Below are positions 1-12,015 of a DNA stretch of 64,000 nt, one piece after another (the stretch's first letter is position 1; each line of letters begins with the position of its first letter). Location: the NCBI GenBank assembly GCA_028622995.1, contig JAJQJQ010000036.1:2108001-2172000 (forward strand). Reading direction: 5' to 3'. The DNA comes from Panagrolaimus kolymaensis (Eukaryota; Nematoda; Chromadorea; Rhabditida; Panagrolaimidae). The notes beneath the pieces were generated by a model that worked only from the letters and a program-made list of their open reading frames with translations, did no database searches and was not told the origin of the DNA. A program made the translations under genes and the position numbers.

Positions 1-389
1 TCCTATTTGATTTTTAATGCTTCGATGAGTAAATTTTGAAACAAATGGCCAAAAATTCTAAAAAAATATAAAGACAGTCATAAAACTTTCTGCAACTCTT
101 CAGACAACAAGAAACTCACAGGTTCTGGATATTTAGAAAATCGTGAACCTTTAAGAAAAAATGCATCTTTTAAACCATGAATAAAAACTGCTTCAATCAC
201 ATTGCATATTGCTTGAACCGTGTCACTAAAATTTTATATATATTTTAAAAATATTTTGGAAGAAAAATAATAAAAAGTAACTAACTCAAAAAGTTTATCT
301 TCTTCATGAAATTGTTGAACCGCAGTTTTTAATATTGCATCCAATTCTTGTCGAATAACATTTTTAGCTTTTTCTAAAGCTTCAACCAT
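1..389 (-). CDS. RUN-domain protein, PLEKHM1-like (5' part only, runs off the window)
   Basis: Three exons on the minus strand (389-286, 225-120, 57-1) join in frame through GT-AG introns of 60 and 62 bp. The start is the ATG at 389. The roughly 88 visible residues open with a helical stretch (VEALEKAKNVIRQEL), then AICNVIEAVFIHGLKD (about residues 43-58) and PEPNFWPFVSKFTHRSIK (about 68-85). The EAxFIHGL and PxPxFW...H motifs are those of the RUN domain as found at the N-terminus of PLEKHM1. PLEKHM1 is an adaptor at late endosomes and lysosomes that links Rab7, HOPS and autophagosomes. The rest of the gene lies beyond position 1, so PH or C1-like domains cannot be checked. Another RUN protein (RUBCN, FYCO1, RUFY type) is possible. 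Confidence 0.75.
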
Positions 390-1691
390 CCTTTTTTGCT
401 ATGAATCAAATAAATTTTTTGACCCAAAAAAGTTAAAGCAAAAAATAACAATAAAAATTTTGTTGAAGAATAAAGAAAAAAAGGCACGCGAAAAAATATA
501 TGAATTAAACAAAATAAAAAGTTTGTTGTTGTTGATGCTTATTTTTCTTTTTTAATCGACGACGTCCATTAGGTTTTTGACCAAATAGTTTGAGTTCCGT
601 CGTTTTTTGTTGTTGATAATTATTGCATATTGCTGTTGCTTCTCCCTGAATGAATAACGATTGATAACAAACAAATATTGTTTTTCTTCTACAAAAAAAA
701 TAAAATAAAATAAATAGATTATTCACTATGAAAAAAAAAATTGGAATGTAAACATATAAGCAGCATAGTCGTCTGCTCGCAAAAAAAAAAAGCAAGGGAA
801 AGGAAACGTTTGGAGCTTGTTGTAATAAGCTATTCAATGAAATCACGAAAAATGTAAAAAAGACAGAGGTCTTTGATGATAAAAAAAATTCAGACAATGA
901 AACAATTTTTTTTTCAAAGGACAAACAAGAAAAAAAAGTTTGTAAACAAAACAAAAAACGTAAGCAGCTAGAAGAATATCTGTCTGCTCCCATTAAATTT
1001 TGCCTTGGAAGTTAACTAAAAAAATTAAGCAAAGTTCTTTCAAGCATTCATTTATTTTTTTTATTGATTGAAGTCAGAAACGCAGAAAGAAAAAAGAGAA
1101 ACTAAAAACGGAGATAAAAGAAGAATTTTTTTTGTTGGTAAACTTTTTTTTAATTATTTGATTGTCTGAAAAAAAAGAACGAAGGTGATGATCACGTTGA
1201 AATAGAAGAGCGATGCTTTGCAGCTTGTTTTATTATTTTATTGTTTGCTCATAAAGAACATTTTGCCAGTAAGCATGTGCTCCATTTTAGAAATATATTT
1301 TTTTTCTTCATTGAAATAAAAAAACTTTCTTTTTTGGTTAGTATTTACAAAATTTTTATTTTAACTTTTCTGTATTTTTTTTATTCTAAACAATTTTCTG
1401 AAATAATTTGAGTGACAAAAACTTTGTTAATCGCTGAAAATATTGCATCTTAAAGGTAGCTCCATCCAAAAAAAATATAAGAGTGAAAGATTGTTCCAAA
1501 TTTTTCCATTGTCATCGCTCGCGCGTTTACTTTTTTTTCAAACTTTGTTTTTCAAAAATAAAAAATCCATTTCATTTAATAAAAAGTTTTTTGTTTCAGT
1601 ATTATTATAATTTTTTGTATATTTATTTACTAAATAATTTATCTTCCATCTTCCTTAATCTAAACGGTTTTCTTTATCATTCAAAAAAAAT
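390..1691. other. divergent intergenic region between the RUN gene and Vps15
   Basis: About 1.3 kb of poly-A/T-rich spacer separates two genes read away from each other, so both promoters should lie here. Open frames exist (for example minus 993-505), but they are built of Phe, Leu, Ser and Lys runs and lack any recognisable motif. I see no RNA gene. Confidence 0.5.
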
Positions 1692-4600
1692 ATGGGTAAT
1701 GTACAAACTGCACCAATACCTCGAGTAATTCCATCATTGGAATCATATTTTAATGATGTTCCTGAACTTCGATATTTTCAAAAGTAAGTAACCCATCAAA
1801 TTTTCTTAAACCTTTCTAAACTTAATTAATTTTAGCCTTGGAAATACTTGTTTCATGAAAGTTGCAAGGGTAGAACATTTTGATGGACCAATGGTGGCTA
1901 AAGTTTTTGTATTTCCCGATACATTTATTTCGGACAAATTTCTTCGAGAAATCAAGAAAATTCAAAAGAAAGTTTCAAATTCAAAATATTCAAATTGTCT
2001 TGGGTTTTCAAGAATTTATGTGAGTGTCACTTATTTTTGGAATATATATAAATTTGCATATATCTTTTTTTTAGAAAAATGATAAAGTCGCAATTTTGTG
2101 TCGCCCATATCACAAAGATACCCTTTACGAACGATTAAGCATTCGACCATTTTTGATTGATGTTGAAAAGCGATGGATTGCATTTCAATTGCTTAAAGCT
2201 TTGGAACAATGTAAACGAGAAGGGGTGGTTCATGGAGATATAAAATCTCATAATATTCTCGTGTCTTCGTCAAATTGGGTTCATTTAACCGATTTTGCTA
2301 GTTTTAAACCCACTTTTATTTCATGTGTAAGTGTTTTTTTTGTTTTAACAATTTCTTGCAATGATTATATATTCCTAGTTTTTATTTTATTTTTAGGATA
2401 CTCCCTCTTCCTTCACTTTCTTCTTTAATGCCAGTCGACAAAATATGTGTAATGTCGCACCCGAAAGATTCAAGCGTTCCAATGATTACGATAACTTCAA
2501 TACCGAATTGCCCGTTTATCTTCACGACCTCACAAAAGGAAGAAAAGAAGAAATGGATATTTTTTCTGTTGGTTGTGTGCTTCTTGAATTATTCACCGAT
2601 GGTCGTCGATTTGCATTTAATTTTGCTAAACTCATCGATTATTGCACGATGGATGATGATTCTGCGAGGGAATATATCAATAAAATAGTTTCGGAAGTGC
2701 CCAAAGAATTTCAAGAATTAATTTCGATTATGCTTCTTAGAATTCCTGATGCACGAAAAGATTTATATTATCAGGTAATTAATTAATTTTAGTGTTTCCT
2801 AAAGTGCAAAGGATGATTTAAATATAAAAATTTTTTTTAGTATAAACCATTCCAAAATCATAAACTTTTTCCACCCATTTTTGAGTCTTTTCTTTACCAA
2901 TATATGGGAGAATTTCGAATTAAAACATCACTTGGACATGAAAATGAACATCTTGAAGAACATATCGTTCCAGATTTACCTGATAATGTTATAACCAAGT
3001 TAGTTTTCTTGCTTTCCCAAATTTGGTTTCTGTAGCCAAAAAAAAATTTCACTCGCCTGCTTTTTTAAATTCAAGCATTTTTTTCCTTGATTAGTAAAAC
3101 ATTCTGTTTTTTAGGCTCTATGTTGAAAGAGAGCGATTTATGCCAGAATTTAAAAAAGATGATCGAAAATCTGTGATACTTTTAATTACTTTAATAACTT
3201 CCAATATTCGAGTGTGTCGAACAATTCGAGCTAAAATGGATGCAATTTGTTTACTCAAAGAATTATCAACCATTTCTTCTGAGGCTTTAATTGCAGAAAG
3301 AATTGTTCCATATTTAGTAAATTTTTACTTTAATTTTTCTTTTCGATGAAAGTTATTTTTGGGAAATTTTAGGTTTGTTTATTATCCGACCCATTCGTTC
3401 ATGTCCAAACTGAAGCCATTCATGTTTTAACTGAAATTGTTGCAAATTTTAAACATATTCCCGTGGAAGAAAGTCGACTGTTCGTGGATTATATTTTTCC
3501 AAAAATGGTTTGTTTGTTTTTATAAATTCTCAAAACCCAATATAATTGTTTTTGTATTTTTGTAGAAAAAACTTTTGGATGATTCAACAACTTCTCCAAT
3601 AATTAAAATGGCCATAGCTTCCAATCTCGGAACATTGGCTTTAACAGCGCTGAAATTTTTGGATGAAGGCAATAAACACGCTCTCGATGAAGGAGGAGTA
3701 ATTGGTCCAGATGTGGATCCAAATGCTAAAAATGAAAAAGAAGCCCGCGCAGCTAAAACCAAAGAAACGCCTGCAGCAAAATTGCCAAACATAGAAAAAT
3801 ATGCTTTGAATCAAACTATTTCAGAATTTTATCAACAATTAATTACTCAAGATAATAACAATGCAATTCGACAAACAGTGATGGAAGAAAAAAATTTGGA
3901 AAAATTATGTCGATTTTTTGAGCTCGTCGGAAGTAAGCTAGCTTTCTTTATTTTTTTGAACGAAAATTTTTTCCATTTTTTAAAACAAAAATATTTCCTC
4001 CCGCAACGAAATTTTTTAAATTAATAACTATAATTAATTTTCTTTTTTTTATAGCTAAAACCAACGATGTTTTAATGCATATGATTACGGTATTAAATAA
4101 CAAAAAAGATTGGAGATTGATAACTTCATTCTTTAAAAATTCTCCAATTGTTGCAAGAAAGGGTTCAAAAAGTGATAATAGTGGCTTCTTTTTTCCTTTG
4201 CTTCAACAAGGCCTCCAACATAGCGAAGAATTTGTGGTTCTTGCTGCATTGAGATGCATTCGGGATTTATGTAATGAAGAAAGATTGGAAAAAGCTACCG
4301 TTTGGGAATTGTGTAAAGAATTTGTTCCATTTATTGTTCATCCGGTAAGTTTAATTAAAATATAGGTAAAATTAGAAGGTTGAAAGGCGCATTTTAGAAC
4401 AAAGTTTTATAAAAAATTTGTGGTCAAAAAAATAGTTTTCGCTTTTACAGTTTTTTGAGTCGAGTTTTTTTTAAGAAATATTTTAAATTTAGCCTCAAAA
4501 AATGCATAAAAGTGTTAAAATAAACTAAATAAATTTTAGTTTCAATTTTGTATTAAATTTTTACTTTTTTCCGAGACAATTTTAAATTATTAAAAACTCA

Positions 4601-7600
4601 AAAAACTTTGAAGCACTTGCAATTCTGATTTCCAAAAGTGTATTATTTTTTAATAAATTTCAAAAAATATGAAGCAATTTTTTTCTAAAAAAAGTTTCTT
4701 ATTTTTTCTAAAATTTTTTCAGAATGTTTGGCTCCGAATTGCCACCGTTGATATCCTTCAAATTCTCGACCTTATCTTTCCATTCGCAGATATTCTCTGT
4801 CGATTAATGCCAAATGTAAAACCATTTTTACGAGAAAATTTAATTCGTTTGAATGATAAAGCCGCAATTCATGAATGTTTGGTTGAACCCATTCCACGAG
4901 CCGCGTGGGATTTAGTTTATAGTTATAAATACCCCGACAAACTTATTCGAGAACTTGGAGATCGAAGAACCATGTATCAATTGGGAGGCGGAAGAAATTC
5001 AATGCTTTCCAATTCGCCACCAATGGATTTTCCAACAACAAATAAATTTACTTCAGCAAATAATTTAACAACCTCGCATTCATTGGATAATATTTTATTA
5101 AAATTATCTAATTTTGCCACGGAAGGTGAAGAAGCAGCGATGGAAGAAAAGATATTAGGTTTTGCTCCAATTTTGTCCAAGAAAAGTGTTGTTAAAAAGT
5201 TAGTTTTTTTTTCTAACGATTTTTTTCTTCAAAAAATTGTGAAATTTGCATAAATAAAAAATTAGTTAATTAACAATTTTTTAATTCCAGAAATGAATCA
5301 AAAACCAAAGTAATAAACAATATTTTGGTGGACGTCGACGATAGAATTCTAAAAGTCTTCGATCTTGAACGCGGGATTCATCGAGGCGATGCTAAAGGAA
5401 TTTCACTTTGGAGAAGTGGTGAAAATGATTTTGGTTCATCCTCCTCATATCCAAATAACACTGGAGAATCATCAGAGCATGAATTAATTTCAACTCAAAA
5501 CAAACAACAAAGAAAACGATCGAAAAGTAATTCAATGATTTCAAATGATTCAGGTTCGCTAAAAAAAAATATTTCGTTGTTTTGAGACTAAAATTTATAA
5601 TTATTTAAATTTTTAGTTCATTGTTTCACTTCCCGCCATAGCCTCGAAGAATTATTACTTCATAAACGTGAAAGATATTTAAAACAAAAAAGAGTTAGCA
5701 AACTTCGAGATCGAATAGTTGAAGGTGCAACACAATTTCAAGATAAATCTTCACCCGCTGATGGTCCACCAAATTATAGTAAACCTGAAATTCGTGTAGT
5801 TGCACATTTACATGAACATTCTGAAAAGGTCACGAAACTCACCGTGCATTCAGATCAACAAATTTTTGCTTCAAGTAGTTTGGATCGAAGCGTAAAATTA
5901 TGGACGATTGCTCAAATTCCTAATAAACAACCATCCGCTGTCACTTCGATTCATACCATTCCACATCGTAAGCTTTTTTTAGTTTTTGATTTCCAAAGTA
6001 TTTCGAAAAGTTAAAAAATTATGCAAATTTTTTCTTACTTTTTGGATTTTTTTTTGAGTTTTCCATTTTCCATTTAAAATAATATTTCCAAGTTTTTGAA
6101 GTATTTTGTTTTTTGTAAAAAAAATATGCAAATTTTGTCTTTTTTTTTTTCAGCTCATGCAATAAATTGTTTACAATTTATGACCGATAATACCAATCAC
6201 CTAATTTCTGGTTCTGAAGGTGGCGTGCTCTCAATTTATGATATTGAAAAGAATAAATTCTTAAGTAGCACGGTAACAGTGGATTCTCAAATTGATGGAG
6301 GTTTTACAAAGTTATATTCTGTGGATCATTTAATTTATGGTTTAACTTCTCAAAGTTCCATTTATTGTTTTGATAAAAGGTAAAAATTTAAGAAAATCCC
6401 AAAAAGCTTCCAAAGAAGAAGAAAAAAATTTCCATAAATTGTGCATTATTTTTTTTTCAGAGCCTCATCTTCCAAGCATCCCATATTTGGATTTGATTCA
6501 GTTTTCCACAGAAGAGCTCGAAATAATTATGGCTTCATTACTTCGCTAACCATTGATCCCATGAATCAACATTGGATGGCATTGACTTCAAGTACAGCGG
6601 GAGCTAAAAATATTATTATATATGATTTACGTTTTTTGGCTTTGGAAATAAATTCTTGGGCTCATCCATGCAAAAAAGGATTAGTTCTAAATTCTTGGCC
6701 ACTTCTTTCTGGTGCTGAATGTAATAAACTCGTGACAGGGATTTCAAGAGAAGGGGAAATGTCGATTTGGCAATTGGATGCGGGAGAAATAACTCGAAGT
6801 CATTTACTTTGGCCCGGAAATACTTCAAGTGGAATAGAAAGTGCATTTTTGAAAGGCAATGATGCGGATTTAAAATATACTGTAAGTTCTTAAATTTTTC
6901 GAAGCTTTTTTTTAAAGCTTGAAAATTTAATAATTGCAATCTTTGCAACTTCAAAGACAAAATATTTTTTTATGAAAAAAAAATTTAATCCATAAAAATT
7001 TTTGCAACCATTTTCTTCGAACTCCACTCGAATTTCAAGCTTTCGTTGCAAGATTCGGTGTTAAAAATATTTTTTGGAACTTTATACAGTACTTTTTTTT
7101 AGTTATTTTTACTTATTTCTGAATAATATTTTTTTTAGCAAGAACATCAAACCAGTGCCTTTGCTCAATCCTTATCATTGGATGGAATATTTACGGGTGA
7201 TTCCCAAGGCTCCCTACGATTTTGGTCTTTAACTCAACCACAACGATGCAATTATTTATCTGGTCCACATCGACCATATTTAATTCCACCCCTTCTTAGT
7301 CGACAATGCAATAATGTTCCAACAACATTTTTACCGCCCATGGAAAATCCAGCAACAAAAAATTCTTCACCCATTCTTTATCGAAGAGTTGATCGCCCAA
7401 GTGGAGGAATATTAATTCATGAAAATTTAACAACCAAAAAATCTTCTCCAAATGAACCTCAAATTTTTGTTGATAAAAATCATCATAAATTAATTCAAGT
7501 TGGTGAACAACATCGAGATGGAATTACAGATATTTCATTGATTGGAAATGATTATCTCTCTTCCTCGGGAAGAGATGGAACAGTGAAAGTTTGGAAAATT

Positions 7601-7615
7601 TTTAATACTATGTAA
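1692..7615 (+). CDS. vps-15: Vps15 / PIK3R4, regulatory subunit of class III PI3-kinase
   Basis: Fifteen exons join in frame to 1423 codons (family about 1360): 1692-1783, 1836-2019, 2075-2326, 2397-2774, 2841-2998, 3115-3316, 3373-3507, 3566-3932, 4055-4344, 4723-5198, 5291-5553, 5617-5967, 6154-6379, 6461-6881, 7139-7615. The N-terminus is MGN, the myristoylation site expected for Vps15. The kinase-like domain (about 20-350) has HGDIKSHN at 145-152 and DFASFK at 165-170. HGD replaces HRD and DFA replaces DFG, both typical of this family. HEAT-like repeats fill about 370-850 (for example LLQQGLQHSEEFVVLAALR). A WD40 propeller fills the C-terminus from about 993 (VAHLHEHSEKVT) to the final SSSGRDGTVKVWK. 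Vps15 scaffolds Vps34 in the complexes that make PI3P on endosomes and autophagosomes. Intron 9 (378 bp) is the longest. No broken exons were found. Confidence 0.97.
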
Positions 7616-7867
7616 AAAAAATTTATTTATTTATAAATTTTGTAAATATTTTTTATAACTTTTGTTTGTTTTTCTGTGATAATTTAATTTTATTTTGCAA
7701 TAATAAAAATTTCTTTAAAAATTCCAATTTTGAATTCTAAATAAAAAAGTTATAAAAAACTTTGACATTTTTGGTTTATCTTTTTTTAACAATTTTAAAT
7801 TTTTATATTTTATCAAAGTCAAATTTTTTTTAAATAGCTTAAAACTTGTTTTTTGATTCCATTTTCC

Positions 7868-10800
7868 ATGGCTGCTGAACCTGAAGAAGAAAGGGAATAT
7901 ATTGAAGCAACATTGGAGGAAGATTGTAAAATAGTTTTTGGAACAGAAAATTTTTATGAAATTTTTGAAATCTCTGAATTTTTATTGGAAGATTTGACCC
8001 AAGAAAAACGTAGATTTTATTTTTTAATAACTAATTCTATGCAAAATTAAGGCTGGCTCGGGCCCGGTTTTTCAAGGCCCGGCCCGGCCCGGGCTTTTTT
8101 TTATTGGGCCCGCTCGGCCCACGGGCCGGGCAGGGCTTTACTCAAAATAGTCAAAAAAAATTTTTTTTATTAAAATCATCGAAAATAATCATACTTTTGG
8201 AGGGAAAAGGTGTAAACTATCCTCTTTATTACTAAAAACGTTAAAATTTGTTTTTATATGCTATAAAATCAACTTTTTTCAACTTTGGTTTTGGTTTGTT
8301 ATGATAATGGGTTATGATAAATCCATAACTGCCATCAAATAACGGTAAAAAAATAAAGTAATATGGGTTTTGGGCTAATTTTAAAGAATTCAAAAGCAAT
8401 TTTCTCTTATTTTTCAGTAGTTTTCTAAATAATTTTTTAATTTTTCAAGTCACGGGCCGGGCTCGGGCCTATCTCGGGCCCAAGTTCAAAGCCCGGCCCG
8501 GCCCGGCCCGAGAGAAGTTGAGCCCGGCCCGGCCCGGCCCGTCCATTTGGGCCCGTGAGCCACCCTTATGCAAAATTAATAACTTTGTTTTTGTTTTTTT
8601 AGTTGAAAAAGCATATAAAAAGCAACAACGTAAATGGCATTTCGATAAACATGCGGATAAATCTGAGGAAGTTCAAGAAAATGCAAGAATAAAATATAAA
8701 TTAATTTCTGAAATTTATGATGAATTAAAAGAAAAATTATTTTCATCAAAATGTACGTAAATTTAAATATTCATAGATTTTTAAGGATTACGGTTTCATA
8801 AAAAGAATTTTTAGCTGCTGATGGAGGATCTGAAGAAGCTGACGATCAAAATGGTGTTGATGAAGCTAATAGTTTAGAAAGTTGGGAAAATGAAATAGAA
8901 GCCAAAATAAATCGAATAAATAAAAACGTGGAAGAAAAACTGGATGCTTCCAGAGAAATTGTAAATTTTAAAACATATCCCTAATTTTAAAAAATAACTT
9001 AAACATTTCTAGATTTATGTTTTGGAGGATAAAGTAGCAGATTTGCAGGAAAAATTTAAGAAAATGGTAAATCTTTTTTTGTTGCTTTTATCAAAAAATT
9101 TTTACTCGCTTATTTATAGAGCAAGCAACACGAAAGGGAAACAAAATCATTGAAATCCGCCATTGAAACGCTAAAACTTGAAAATAAAAGTTTGAGAACC
9201 GATCTTGACAAAGCAATAGTTAAATCTGATAAAATTGAAAAAGAAATGGATACTTTCAAAATTAATATGAAAAAAGAATTTGAATCTTCTCAAAAGCTTT
9301 TTATGGAAAGAATAATACAACAGCTTGGAGCTACCAAAAATGGTTTTATGAAAAAAGTAATTTATTATTTTCTATTAATTTAAGTCAATTTGTTAATTGG
9401 GGTTTTTTTAGATCTCTGAAACCCAACAAAATCCTAATTTTATTCCTAATAGCCTTCAAGAAATAAATGGAACTGTTCAGCTTGAAAATTCCCTTAGTGA
9501 AAATTTGTTTATGGATATTCAACCAATGCTTTTTTCAACGCCTCTCAAAATTGAAAACAACAGTGACATTTTGAGTTCAAATTTAGAGCCCAGAAACCAC
9601 CAACAACAACATTTAACTCAAACTGCAATAATTTCTTCAACAAATCAAAACAACAGAGATTTAGCAAATCATTTACAAATGTTTGAAAATGAAACTTTGC
9701 AAGAACAACAAAATCAAGATAATAATAATATTGTTGATTATCCATTTGATGATAGCTTTACTGAACATATTTTTGGTGAGCCTCAAACAACCGAAGACAA
9801 TGCAGCAAATCATAATTTAGAATACAAAAATAAAGGTACAGCAGATCTCGAAGTTTTGGATGTTGATGAACCCACAATCATTGATTATCAAAATCAAGTT
9901 GGTTTGGTTTCACGAATGGTAAGAATTTTCATTTTATAACTAAATCAAAACAACCAAAAACAATCGAAAAATTTTGGCAGCAAAAAAATATTGAAATAAT
10001 ATTTCCATAATCTTCCATTTTAAAATTCTTTAAACCTCAAAAGAAAAAATATTTATTTTGATTCATAAAACTTTTTTTTGCAGTTCCGAAAAAGAAAACC
10101 ACCTGTTTCATTTAGTCCAACAGCTGATGAAACTTTTTCATCCCATAAAAAATCCAAGCGAGCTTCTCATAATCAAAATAATAATTACAATGGCGATGAA
10201 TCAAATTTTGGTGAAACAACTGAAAATGGCAGAAATAAGTAAGTTTTTAAAAAATTCTATTTTTAATTTGGGTTTAATGAAGCTAGTTTTTTTAGCCTTC
10301 CTTCAACTTCATCTTCTCGAGTCCACGCTTCTTTATATTCCACCATCGCCGAAATGGAAGTAAAAAAATTTTATGATTATGAAATTCAAGCAACTGACAG
10401 TAAATTAGGTGGAAAATATCCTAAAATTATTATCATGGATCCCAATGATTTGGAGGGAAAAAGATTTTATGCATTTTATTATCAATTAAAAAAAGGAAAT
10501 CAATCGAGATATTGCTGTAATAAATGTAAAAAACTTGGAAGATTAGTATCTGGAAAATTAAAAAGGGATGAAGAAAATGGGCAGGAATATTTTGCAACTA
10601 AAAATAATCATATTTGTAAACCATTTTTTGATTTTGAAAATAAAAATCAACAAAGATCAACGTCATCGTCGCCAACCAATAATTCTTCTGAGCAAAGTAT
10701 TCGAATAAAATCCCCAAATTTTATGTTTCAACAATCCAATGGCAAAAATGAAGTTTTAGTTATTTTTCACCCCCAAAATCGAACTTTATGTTATCGAATG

Positions 10801-11223
10801 AATTATAATAAAGGGTCATATCGATGCTCAAAATGTGGGCATCCAAGCATTCGAAAATATGTAACCGCTGAATTAATTAAAGATGATGAAAATGGGGAAG
10901 ATGTAATCGATTTAAAAGCTACCCATGTTTGTGAACCAGTAAAATTTGATGATACTTATATTATAAAATCACCTAATTTTATTATTCAACAATCAAATGG
11001 AAAAAATTCTGTTTTAATTATTTTTACAAATAATGAAAGCCAAGAATTTTGTTATAGAATGAATAAAAGTGGAAATAAATTTAGTTGTTCTAAATGTCGA
11101 AAAGTTACCGCTAAAGAAATGGAAGATGAAACAACAACAACGGGAACGGGTGAAAAAGTTATTTGTGTTAAAGGTGAACATGATTGTGAACCTGTAAGAT
11201 ATAAATGCCCAAGTAAAAATTGA
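7868..11223 (+). CDS. J-domain (DNAJC9-like) / coiled-coil / triple FLYWCH-like zinc-finger protein
   Basis: Eight exons join in frame to 772 residues: 7868-8009, 8603-8752, 8815-8960, 9013-9066, 9120-9356, 9412-9918, 10084-10238, 10296-11223. Residues about 20-85 resemble the DNAJC9 J domain (CKIVFGTENFYEIFEI, then KAYKKQQRKWHFDKH). The catalytic HPD is HFD at 60-62, so normal Hsp70 stimulation is doubtful. A charged coiled coil follows (about 120-250), then an Asn/Gln-rich stretch and a basic patch (FRKRKPP...KKSKR) that could be nuclear. The last exon encodes three repeats of about 90 residues, each with C-x2-C and a distal H-x-C (YCCNKC...HICKP; YRCSKC...HVCEP; FSCSKC...HDCEP). These resemble the FLYWCH/WRKY-GCM1 group of DNA-binding fingers. 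The phases fit one gene, but two genes spliced together by my model cannot be excluded. The ATG at 7868 is preferred to the upstream TTG. AATAAA lies near 11351. Confidence 0.7.
8051..8566. mobile_element. GC-rich non-autonomous DNA element with inverted ends in the first intron of the J-domain gene
   Basis: This 516-bp insert is packed with GGCCCGG/CCGGGCC arrays, in sharp contrast to its AT-rich surroundings. Its ends are inverted: the left begins GGCTGGCTCGGGCCC and the right, read on the minus strand, begins AGGGTGGCTCACGGGCCC. It is flanked by direct copies of TATGCAAAATTAA at 8038-8050 and 8567-8579, which look like a 13-bp target-site duplication. The middle (about 8145-8440) is AT-rich and non-coding. 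There is no transposase, so it would need one in trans. The family is unknown to me. Confidence 0.8.
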
Positions 11224-12015
11224 AAAAAAAAAGTCCTAAAAAATATCTCAATTTTTGGAGAAAATCTTTGGTTGGAAATTTTAATTAATTTATTTTTGCT
11301 TTTACCATATTTTTTTATTTCATTGACTTTTTTTGTAGACTTTTTACTGTAATAAAAGGATTTTTTGAATTTGAATAGCAAAAAAATACGCGTTTTAGTC
11401 TTTCATTCATTTTTTTGTTTTGAAAATGTTAATAAAAAATGCTTTAATAAAAACTTTAAAATCCATAGACTAATTATTTTAGCTTTCATGAAATTTATGT
11501 GGTTAAAGACATGATTGGAAAAGCTTCAAAGACATGCAAAATATGGAAAGCATAAATTTGGTTAATAGTTTTTTGTTTTATAAATAAATTTTGTTTATTA
11601 TACCATAGTCTTTTGCTAAACTTGCTGATTTTATTATGGTAAAAAAATGAGGGAACTTCTAATTATTTTTGTAAATGTCGAAAATTTAAGACGCAGTGTC
11701 TTTCGAAACGAAAAAGTGTACTGTCTTTCTTGTGGTTTCAAAAAAATTTGTACAAAAAACTGAACCTTGCCACTTTTTTATTTTTGTTTTGCATAAAAAC
11801 TTACCAAAGCTGAAGGTTATCAAAGATTTGTTAAAGCTTATTTATTGATTGAAACATTTAATGTGATAACTTAGTTTTATCTTTTCGCGTTTAACTCTAG
11901 GTTATTTCTGGCTATTTTCTTTGTATTAGCAACTTCCGATTATTGTTTGTATATTTCGTGTTATCTTTTTGACATGTTTAATATTTTTGATTTTTTCAGA
12001 AGCTTTTAGCTAAAC
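11224..12015. other. intergenic spacer upstream of the tandem array
   Basis: The first part is the 3' UTR of the FLYWCH-like gene. The right end (TTTTTTCAG at about 11991-11999, followed by 16 nt and an ATG) is a 3' splice site without a visible partner exon, as found before the other array genes. No coding signal was seen. Confidence 0.5.

Noticed and set aside
505..993. 162-codon open frame on the minus strand between the RUN gene and Vps15
   Set aside because: Composition is Phe, Leu, Ser, Lys and Gln runs from homopolymer tracts, with no motif and no splice-linked neighbours. It lies where a divergent promoter is expected.
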